Source: an uncultured Gemmatimonadota bacterium
GTDB lineage: Bacteria; Gemmatimonadota; Gemmatimonadetes; Gemmatimonadales; Gemmatimonadaceae
Assembly (NCBI GenBank): GCA_946479895.1
Contig: CAMLHT010000230.1
Span: 1 to 6,012, forward strand
Direction of reading: 5' to 3'
DNA length: 6,012 bases
The position numbers and the translations under genes are program-made. Below are positions 1 to 5,177 of the stretch, one piece after another (the stretch's first letter is position 1; every line of letters starts with the position of its first letter). The notes beneath the pieces were generated by a model. It saw only the letters and a list, made by a program, of their open reading frames with translations. It was not told the DNA's origin and did no database searches.

Positions 1-809
1 GATCTCACCGGCTCGGCCACGCCGGCGACTTCCTGCCCGATTACCAGGTACAGCGGCTGGACGAGCTCACGGTTCGAATCGAAATGGAGCGGTGCCCCCT
101 TGTGGCCGTCGAAGCGGGTCGCCGGCGCGAGGAGCGCATCGGCGAGCTGCCCTGCCGTCGACGCCCGGGATTGCAGCGCCGCCTCCCACGCGCATTTGAC
201 CGCGAACCAGCCGCACCACGACGACGAGTCCATAGAGCGTGACGCGAATCCGCGGAAGCGCTTGTTCAGCGTGTCGGCCCCGAACCGTGTGAGCGTCGGC
301 GACCATGCCGCCATCTCACCGGCGCCCGATGCCGGCAGCGATGCACGCGCCACGGCGAAGGTCGAGGGAGAGGGCTGGACGTGGAAGACGTGCCGCCGGC
401 AACGCGCATAGGCCGAGGGATCGCGGCGGCTCCCGTTCAGGACGAGCGCACCGGACGCGCGCGCCCCGTCGACGATCGCGTCGAACACTTCCGCGCTCAT
501 CATGCCGGGGATGATCACATGCAGGGCGTCGTCGCCCGACGAGAACAGCGCGGATGAAGGCTCGACACCCATCGGCAGCTGCCGCTCGCGTAGGGAGACC
601 GATCCGCCGAACATGCCGGCGGAGTGTCGCGCTTCCTCCACGCCCATCCGGACGCCCCAGAGGACGTCGTCCGTCACTTCCCCCAGCCAATGGACATGCG
701 TGACGACGAGCTTCGTCGCCGCCGAGCGACGCGCGAAGGAAAGGCCCGCGGTGGACGCAGCAAGAGCAGCCGCGTGGCCGAGGAACGCTCGGCGCCCGAG
801 GATGAGCAT
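1..809 (-). CDS. Tat-exported ABC-type substrate-binding protein, PQQ-alcohol-dehydrogenase-associated type (3' end off window)
   Basis: An open minus-strand frame of 269 codons starts at the ATG at 809-807 and has no stop before the left edge. Residues 1-30 form a twin-arginine signal (R6-R7 with F9-L10, then an Ala-rich hydrophobic stretch), which supports this start; no clear Shine-Dalgarno lies upstream. The mature part begins with a beta strand (KLVVTHVHW, 33-41) and a helix (WGVRMGVEEAR, 51-61), as in a periplasmic-binding lobe I. The C-terminal part (about 173-256: LTRFGADTLNKRF, MDSSSWCGWFAVKCAWEA, FDGHKGAPLHFD, QPLYLV) resembles, from memory, the end of substrate-binding proteins encoded next to PQQ-dependent alcohol dehydrogenases. 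The divergent quinoprotein operon supports that link. Those proteins are usually longer, about 350 residues or more, and here a central block between residues 150 and 170 appears absent. The ligand is unknown, and a redox-related or PQQ-related accessory role is equally possible. Shadow frames on both strands cover this region but none looks protein-like. Confidence 0.72.
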   Translation of the reverse strand, partial: MLILGRRAFLGHAAALAASTAGLSFARRSAATKLVVTHVHWLGEVTDDVLWGVRMGVEEARHSAGMFGGSVSLRERQLPMGVEPSSALFSSGDDALHVIIPGMMSAEVFDAIVDGARASGALVLNGSRRDPSAYARCRRHVFHVQPSPSTFAVARASLPASGAGEMAAWSPTLTRFGADTLNKRFRGFASRSMDSSSWCGWFAVKCAWEAALQSRASTAGQLADALLAPATRFDGHKGAPLHFDSNRELVQPLYLVIGQEVAGVAEPVR

Positions 810-908
810 GGCCGATCCGTGTGCAATCGACGGACCGTTCGGATCCCACGGGAATGCTTCATGCGGTGCCGGCCACCCCCGAAGCCAACCGATCCGCACA
901 GGGATACA
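810..908. promoter_or_regulatory. Divergent intergenic region, presumed promoters for both transcription units
   Basis: These 99 bases separate the start codons of two genes facing away from each other, so the promoters of both probably lie here or extend into the 5' coding ends. I see no convincing -35/-10 pair, which is not informative for an unidentified GC-rich phylum. A short inverted repeat, GATCCG at 814-819 and CGGATC at 840-845, is too short to call an operator. AGGG at 900-903 lies five bases before the ATG of the quinoprotein gene and is a plausible ribosome-binding site. Confidence 0.4.
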
Positions 909-2774
909 ATGGAACGCCGCCGTACAATGGCAATGGGCCTCGTCCCCGCAGCGCTCGTGCTCGTGGGGCTGGCTGGCTGTCGACCGGAGCAAGTGCCGCC
1001 CGATACCTCGATCGGCGCCGACTCGGGCTCGGCGCCGGCGCTGTCGACGAATCCCCTTCCGGCCGACGATGGGGAGTGGGTGCGACCGGGGAAGGATTAT
1101 CAGGGGACGCGCTTCAGCGGCCTCACGGAGATCACCGCGGCCAACGCGAGCGGTCTCCGGGTCGTGACGACGTTCTCGACCGGCAACATTCGCGGGCACG
1201 AAGCGGCGCCGATCGTCGCCAACAACACGATGTTCATCGTCACGCCCTATCCGAACATCATCTACGCGCTCGACCTGACGCGCGAGGGTTATCCGCTCAA
1301 GTGGGTCTATCACCCCAAGCCGGCCTCGGCCGCACAGGGCGTCGCTTGCTGTGACGTCGTGAATCGTGGCGGGGTGTACGACAACGGACGCTTCTTCTTC
1401 AATACCCTCGATGCGCACACCATCGCGCTCGACGCGGCGACGGGGAAGGAGATCTGGCGCACGAAGGTGGGCGACATCAATCACGGCGAGACCGTCACGA
1501 TGGCGCCGCTCGTCGTGAAGGGCCGCGTGCTCGTCGGCAACTCCGGCGGCGAGATGGGTGTGCGCGGCTGGATCAAGGCACTCGACGTCTCGAGCGGCAA
1601 GCTGCTGTGGACGGCCTGGAACACGGGTCCCGACAACGAGGTGCTCATCGGGCCGGGGTTCAAGGCCTATTACCCGAAGGACCAGGGGAAGGACCTCGGC
1701 GTCGCAACGTGGCCCGGCGACGCGTGGAAGATCGGCGGCGGCAACGTGTGGGGATGGATCACCTACGATCCCGACCTCGACATGATCTATCACGGCACCG
1801 GCAATCCCGGGCCGTGGAATCCGGAAGTCCGTCCGGGCGACAACAAGTGGACGGTGACCCAGTTCGCGCGTCGCCCGCTGAACGGCGAGGCGGTGTGGGC
1901 CTATCAGATGGTGCCGCACGACCAGCATGACTACGACGGCATCAACGAGCAGATCGTCGTCGATCTCGACTGGAAGGGCACGAAGCGCAAGGTGCTCCTC
2001 CGTCCCGATCGGACCGGATACGTCTACGTCATGGATCGCGCGACTGGCGAGGTGCTGTCGGCCGAGCCCTTCGGGTACATCAACACCAGCTCCGGGGTCG
2101 ACCTGAAGACCGGTGAGATCCGGCTCAACCACGAGAAGGATCCGAAGATCGGCAAGGTCGTCCGTGACATCTGCCCCGCGTCGCCCGGGGCGAAGGACTG
2201 GCAGCCGTCGGCGTATTCGCCGCGCACGGGCATGCTCTACATCCCGCACCAGAACCTGTGCATGGATGAAGAGGGCCTCGAGGCCAACTACATCGAAGGC
2301 ACGCCGTACGTCGGCATGAACGTGAAGATGGTCGCCGGGCGGGGCGGTCACCGCGGCGAGTTCGATGCCTGGAATCCACTCACCGGCAAGAAGGCGTGGA
2401 GCATCACGGAGGACCTGCCGGTGTGGAGCGGCGCCCTCGTGACTGCCGGGGACGTGGCGTTCTATGGGACGATGGACGGCTGGTTCAAGGCCGTCGATGC
2501 CCGCACGGGGGCGCCGCTGTGGAAGTTCAAGACCGGCTCGGGCATCATCGGGCAGCCCATCAGCTTCAGGGGTAGCGACGGCCACCAGTATGTGGCGGTG
2601 CTCTCCGGGGTCGGCGGCTGGGCCGGGGCCATCATGCTCGGACTCGACCCGCGTGATTCCACCGCGGCGCTCGGCTTCGCCAACGCGATGAAGGATCTGC
2701 CCGACAAGACGCGGCTTGGCGGAATGCTCTACGTGTTCGGGCTGACCGATGGCCACGGAGCGACGAAGCCATGA
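909..2774 (+). CDS. xoxF: PQQ-dependent, lanthanide-type methanol/alcohol dehydrogenase (XoxF-like), predicted lipoprotein
   Basis: This 621-residue quinoprotein oxidises methanol or a short alcohol in the periplasm and passes electrons to a c-type cytochrome. It is an eight-bladed PQQ propeller with repeated tryptophan-docking stretches (e.g. ALDAATGKEIW 173-183, AVDARTGAPLWKF 528-540). Family landmarks are present: vicinal Cys147-Cys148 (GVACCD), metal/PQQ-site Glu215 (GGEMGVRG), Asn299 (GTGNPGPWN), Arg368 (RPDRTGY) and catalytic Asp341, plus Asp343 in the D-Y-D motif that marks lanthanide-dependent enzymes. MxaF-type calcium enzymes have Ala at the second position. Cys422 and Cys451 match a second family disulfide. 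The start at 909 was chosen because AGGG lies five bases upstream and a signal peptide follows directly; the frame is open upstream to 624 but that part is not protein-like. Met7 and Met9 are alternative starts. The signal ends in VGLAGC (Cys24), a lipobox, which is unusual because characterised XoxF proteins are soluble. The XoxJ-like neighbour favours XoxF over ethanol-type ExaF/PedH. A XoxF3-like clade is a guess. Confidence 0.9.
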   Translation: MERRRTMAMGLVPAALVLVGLAGCRPEQVPPDTSIGADSGSAPALSTNPLPADDGEWVRPGKDYQGTRFSGLTEITAANASGLRVVTTFSTGNIRGHEAAPIVANNTMFIVTPYPNIIYALDLTREGYPLKWVYHPKPASAAQGVACCDVVNRGGVYDNGRFFFNTLDAHTIALDAATGKEIWRTKVGDINHGETVTMAPLVVKGRVLVGNSGGEMGVRGWIKALDVSSGKLLWTAWNTGPDNEVLIGPGFKAYYPKDQGKDLGVATWPGDAWKIGGGNVWGWITYDPDLDMIYHGTGNPGPWNPEVRPGDNKWTVTQFARRPLNGEAVWAYQMVPHDQHDYDGINEQIVVDLDWKGTKRKVLLRPDRTGYVYVMDRATGEVLSAEPFGYINTSSGVDLKTGEIRLNHEKDPKIGKVVRDICPASPGAKDWQPSAYSPRTGMLYIPHQNLCMDEEGLEANYIEGTPYVGMNVKMVAGRGGHRGEFDAWNPLTGKKAWSITEDLPVWSGALVTAGDVAFYGTMDGWFKAVDARTGAPLWKFKTGSGIIGQPISFRGSDGHQYVAVLSGVGGWAGAIMLGLDPRDSTAALGFANAMKDLPDKTRLGGMLYVFGLTDGHGATKP

Positions 2775-3601
2775 CCGGCCGGCGCGCGCTCATCACGGTC
2801 ACGGTGCTGGGGATCGCCGTCGCGGCCGTCGGGGCCAGCCTCGCCGGCGCGGCGATGAAGCCGGCGCTCCGGGTCTGCGCCGATCCCAACAATCTCCCGT
2901 ACTCGAACAAGGACCAGCAGGGCTTCGAGAACCAGCTGGCATCCATGGTCGGCCAGGAGCTCGGCCGTCGCGTGGAGTACACGTGGTGGGCGCAGCGACG
3001 CGGGTTCTTCCGCAACACCCTGAACGACGGCCTCTGTGACGTCGTGCTCGGGGTCCCGACGAGCATCGAGATGGTGCGGCGCACGAAGCCCTACTATCGG
3101 TCGAGCTACGTCTTCGTGACGCAGCGCCGCCGGAACCTGCGCATCCAGTCGCTCGATGACCCGATCCTGCGACGGCTGAAGATCGGCGTCTCGATGGTCG
3201 GCGACGATTACGCGTCGACGCCCCCGGCGGCGGCGATGATCAAGCGCGGGCTGGCCGGCAACCTGGTGTCGTTCTCCGTCTACGGCGACTACGCGACACC
3301 CAACCCGCCGGCGCGGCTCATCGACGCCGTGCGCAGCGGCCAGGTGGACGTGGCGATGGCGTGGGGCCCGCTCGCGGGATACTTCGCGCGCGACGGCGAT
3401 TCCTCGCTGGTCGTCACGCCCGTGACGCCGGAGATCGACCTCCCCTTCCTGCCGATGACCTTCGACATCGCGATGGGCGTCCGCCGCGATGATTCCCTCT
3501 TTGCCGCGAAGCTGGACACGATCATCGATCGCCGCCGCGGCTCCATCGACAGCCTGCTGGCCCGCTACGGGGTGCCGCGGCTGGACCGGAGGACCCAATG
3601 A
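2771..3601 (+). CDS. xoxJ: XoxJ/MxaJ-like quinoprotein dehydrogenase-associated periplasmic binding protein
   Basis: This 276-residue protein begins with a Sec signal (GRRALITVTVLGIAVAAVGASLAGA, split here as residues 3-15 and 16-27) and a probable cleavage near residues 27-29. The mature part opens with LRVCADPNNLPYSN (33-46), the hallmark of the solute-binding-like proteins encoded beside methanol dehydrogenases, followed by GFENQLA and YTWWAQRRGFFRNTL (70-84) and LCDVVLGVP (88-96). Cys36 and Cys89 probably form the conserved disulfide. A second lobe follows with LKIGVSMVGDDYA (136-148) and VDVAMAWGPLAGYFA (192-206). Length is normal for the family. Despite the solute-binding fold, no ABC permease or ATPase is adjacent. 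In methylotrophs XoxJ is thought to help activate or mature XoxF, probably by binding the apo-enzyme; that role is inferred here. Its ATG overlaps the xoxF stop by four bases, and GGAG lies about ten bases upstream, so translation is probably coupled. Confidence 0.88.
   Translation: MTGRRALITVTVLGIAVAAVGASLAGAAMKPALRVCADPNNLPYSNKDQQGFENQLASMVGQELGRRVEYTWWAQRRGFFRNTLNDGLCDVVLGVPTSIEMVRRTKPYYRSSYVFVTQRRRNLRIQSLDDPILRRLKIGVSMVGDDYASTPPAAAMIKRGLAGNLVSFSVYGDYATPNPPARLIDAVRSGQVDVAMAWGPLAGYFARDGDSSLVVTPVTPEIDLPFLPMTFDIAMGVRRDDSLFAAKLDTIIDRRRGSIDSLLARYGVPRLDRRTQ
3588..3592 (+). promoter_or_regulatory. Ribosome-binding site GGAGG that supports the cytochrome start at 3598
   Basis: GGAGG lies five bases upstream of the ATG at 3598, an ideal Shine-Dalgarno spacing, while neither internal ATG of the cytochrome gene (3685, 3706) has one. 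It therefore supports 3598 as the original start, even though the following codons are repeat-derived. Confidence 0.6.
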
Positions 3602-4230
3602 GCTCTTACGATTGTCATCCTGAGCGCAGCGAGGGATCTGCTCGTGTTCCTCGCGCGGAGAGCGGATTCCTCGCTGCGATCAGAATGACAAGAGCGGCGC
3701 TCGGAATGACGGTGCTTCTCCTGGTCGCCGGATGCGAGAGAGAGAACCGCCGCTACGACGACGCTCCCCGCCAGGCGATCACGCCGCGCGTGAGCGTGCT
3801 CCAGCCGGGGCCGACGATGATCCTCACGAAGAGCGAGGAGGGCGTCTACGATGACAATGCCTGGGGGACCGCCGAGGGCAAGCGTCTCTTCGCCTGGATG
3901 AACTGCAGCGGGTGTCACGCCAACGGCGGCGGCGGCATGGGCCCTCCGCTCATGGACGACATGTGGATCTATGGCTCGGAGCCCGAGCAGATCTACCACA
4001 CGATCATCGAGGGCCGCCCGAACGGGATGCCGTCGTTCCGCGACCGGCTCAACCCCCAGCAGGTCTGGGAGCTCGTCGCGTACGTTCGCTCGCTCAGCGG
4101 ACTCACCCCCAAGGGCGCGCGCTCCGGACGCGACGAGCACATGATGGTCAAGCCTGCGGAGCAGCAGACGCCGAACGCGAAGCCGAAGCAGGCAGTGTCG
4201 GTCCCCGCGCCGCCACCACCCGCGGAATGA
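3598..4230 (+). CDS. Lipoprotein mono-haem cytochrome c, likely electron acceptor of the quinoprotein (XoxG role)
   Basis: This 210-residue class I cytochrome c has one haem-attachment site, CSGCH at residues 103-107 within FAWMNCSGCHANGGGG, and a likely axial Met144 in NGMPSF. The core spans about 88-168 and ends with VWELVAYVRSLSG, the usual terminal helix. A hydrophobic stretch ending in VAGC (Cys46) is a lipobox, so the mature protein should be membrane-anchored in the periplasm. Residues 5-30 are encoded by the inverted repeat at 3612-3691 and put an abnormally long leader in front of that signal. Initiation at Met30 (3685) or Met37 (3706) would give a normal-length signal peptide, but only 3598 has a good ribosome-binding site. 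The C-terminal tail (about 178-210) is Pro/Ala/Gln-rich and probably flexible. The gene sits between the dehydrogenase pair and the oxidase, so it most likely carries electrons from PQQ to subunit II. Sequence similarity to characterised XoxG is not claimed, so no symbol is given. It overlaps both neighbours by four bases. Confidence 0.87.
   Translation: MSSYDCHPERSEGSARVPRAESGFLAAIRMTRAALGMTVLLLVAGCERENRRYDDAPRQAITPRVSVLQPGPTMILTKSEEGVYDDNAWGTAEGKRLFAWMNCSGCHANGGGGMGPPLMDDMWIYGSEPEQIYHTIIEGRPNGMPSFRDRLNPQQVWELVAYVRSLSGLTPKGARSGRDEHMMVKPAEQQTPNAKPKQAVSVPAPPPPAE
3612..3691. repeat. Interspersed palindromic repeat ('HPERSEGS'-type) inside the cytochrome gene
   Basis: The core arms, 3613-3642 (TGTCATCCTGAGCGCAGCGA then GGGATCTGCT) and 3661-3690, are inverted copies matching at 26 of 30 positions around an 18-base loop. 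Two of the four mismatches would be G-U pairs in RNA, so 28 of 30 positions can pair. One further pair closes each end (3612 with 3691, 3643 with 3660). Forward translation gives CHPERSEGS ... LAAIRMT and the reverse strand gives CHSDRSEES ... LAALRMT. These peptides are familiar from interspersed repeats in many environmental bacterial genomes, often mis-annotated as protein. The block looks AT-richer than the flanking coding DNA. It probably arrived as a mobile or mobilisable repeat; no transposase is present, and the family's mechanism is unknown to me. Confidence 0.85.
3697..3710. repeat. Partial third arm of the same palindromic repeat
   Basis: GCGCTCGGAATGAC is, in reverse complement, GTCATTCCGAGCGC, matching bases 3614-3627 of the left arm at 12 of 14 positions. 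It lies six bases after the right arm and in the same orientation as it, suggesting a truncated second unit or a tandem remnant. It encodes ALGMT, leading into the hydrophobic core of the lipoprotein signal, and supplies the ATG at 3706. Confidence 0.5.
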
Positions 4231-5177
4231 ACTGGACGCTCTTCCCGGCCACCGCGAACGCGCGCGACGTCGCCACCCTGTGGTGGACGATGCTCGGCGT
4301 TGCGGCCGTCGTTTGGCTCGCCGTCACCGTCGCCGCGATCATGGCCGTGCGGCGCGGCCGGGCCACCGCCCCCGAGACGGACGCCCCCTACCTGGGTCCG
4401 GAGTCGCCGCGCACGCGCATGGCGCTGCTCGTCGCCGGACTTCTCACGGTCGGCGTCCTGTTCTTCTTCATGGGCTACGACTTCGTCCTCGGGCGCCGCA
4501 CGCCCCAGCATCAGCACCAGAATGCCCTGACGGTCACCGTCAACTCGCGACAGTGGTGGTGGGAATTCATCTACGAGGACACCGTGCCCGGGAAGCGGAT
4601 GTCCACCGCCAACGAGCTGCACGTGCCCGTGGGCGTGCCGGTCAACCTCGTGCTCGAGTCGCCGGACGTGATCCACAGCGCCTGGATCCCGCGCCTCGGC
4701 GGCAAGCAGGACCTCGTTCCGGGCTACAGGGGATCGCTCGTCTTCACCGCCGATACCGCCGGCATCTATTCCGGCGTCTGCGCGGAATTCTGCGGGGCCC
4801 AGCACGCGAACATGCGCTTCATCGTCGTCGCGCAGGAGCGGAAGGACTTCGAGGACTGGTACGCGCTGCAACGAGCGCCCCAGCCGCAGCCGACGGACTC
4901 GATCCTCGTCGCCGGCCAGCGGGCGTTCCTCAGCGGGTCGTGCGCCACCTGCCACACCATCGCGGGCACGCCCGCCGCGGCCACTCGCGGCCCGAACCTC
5001 ACGCACGTCGGCAGCCGGCGGATCCTGGCGGCCGGAGCGATCCCGAACACCCATGACGACATGCTGCGCTGGATCTACAACCCGCAGTCGGTGAAGCCCG
5101 GCACGTACATGCCCCCGTCGAACCTGCCCCCCGAGACGCTCCAGCCGCTCGTAGCCTACCTCCGGTCGCTCAAATGA
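4227..5177 (+). CDS. coxB: Cytochrome c oxidase subunit II with fused C-terminal cytochrome c domain (caa3 type)
   Basis: This 316-residue subunit accepts electrons and passes them through CuA to subunit I. Two transmembrane helices (about 17-41 and 65-84) precede a periplasmic cupredoxin domain. QWWWEF (109-114) is the conserved aromatic electron-entry patch. The CuA ligands are all present: His150 (DVIHSAW), Cys185, Glu187, Cys189, His193 and Met196 in SGVCAEFCGAQHANM. A second domain carries a haem c site, CATCH at 239-243, and a probable axial Met295 (GTYMPPSNL), and ends with the usual helix LVAYLRSLK. The fused haem makes this a caa3-type oxidase that can take electrons from a membrane-tethered cytochrome. 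No cleavable signal peptide is evident. The ATG at 4227 overlaps the cytochrome stop, has no Shine-Dalgarno (upstream is CCACCACCCGCGGA) and probably relies on translational coupling. The frame is open upstream but that part is a shadow of the cytochrome gene. Confidence 0.95.
   Translation: MNWTLFPATANARDVATLWWTMLGVAAVVWLAVTVAAIMAVRRGRATAPETDAPYLGPESPRTRMALLVAGLLTVGVLFFFMGYDFVLGRRTPQHQHQNALTVTVNSRQWWWEFIYEDTVPGKRMSTANELHVPVGVPVNLVLESPDVIHSAWIPRLGGKQDLVPGYRGSLVFTADTAGIYSGVCAEFCGAQHANMRFIVVAQERKDFEDWYALQRAPQPQPTDSILVAGQRAFLSGSCATCHTIAGTPAAATRGPNLTHVGSRRILAAGAIPNTHDDMLRWIYNPQSVKPGTYMPPSNLPPETLQPLVAYLRSLK

Noticed and set aside
814..845. Inverted GATCCG/CGGATC pair in the divergent intergenic region as an operator
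   Set aside because: Only six bases per arm with a 20-base spacer; such matches are common by chance in GC-rich DNA.
316..849. Minus-strand 177-codon frame overlapping the binding-protein gene
   Set aside because: Its product is Arg/Pro/Gly-rich with no recognisable motif; the neighbouring minus-strand frame starting at 809 has a Tat signal and protein-like composition and explains the region.
624..908. Upstream extension of the quinoprotein frame to an ATG at 624
   Set aside because: The 95 extra residues are Arg-rich, antisense to the binding-protein gene, and would bury the lipoprotein signal; 909 has a ribosome-binding site and a proper signal peptide.
3612..3691. The palindrome as a Rho-independent terminator or a CRISPR repeat
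   Set aside because: There is no T-tract after the stem and it lies inside an open reading frame; there is one palindrome plus a remnant, not a spaced array.
3565..4140. Minus-strand 191-codon frame containing CHSDRSEES
   Set aside because: It is the reverse reading of the cytochrome gene and palindromic repeat; the familiar peptide is translated repeat DNA, not a protein family.
3912..4226. Upstream extension of the coxB frame
   Set aside because: It lies out of frame within the cytochrome gene, is Arg-rich, and precedes a normal subunit II N-terminus at 4227.
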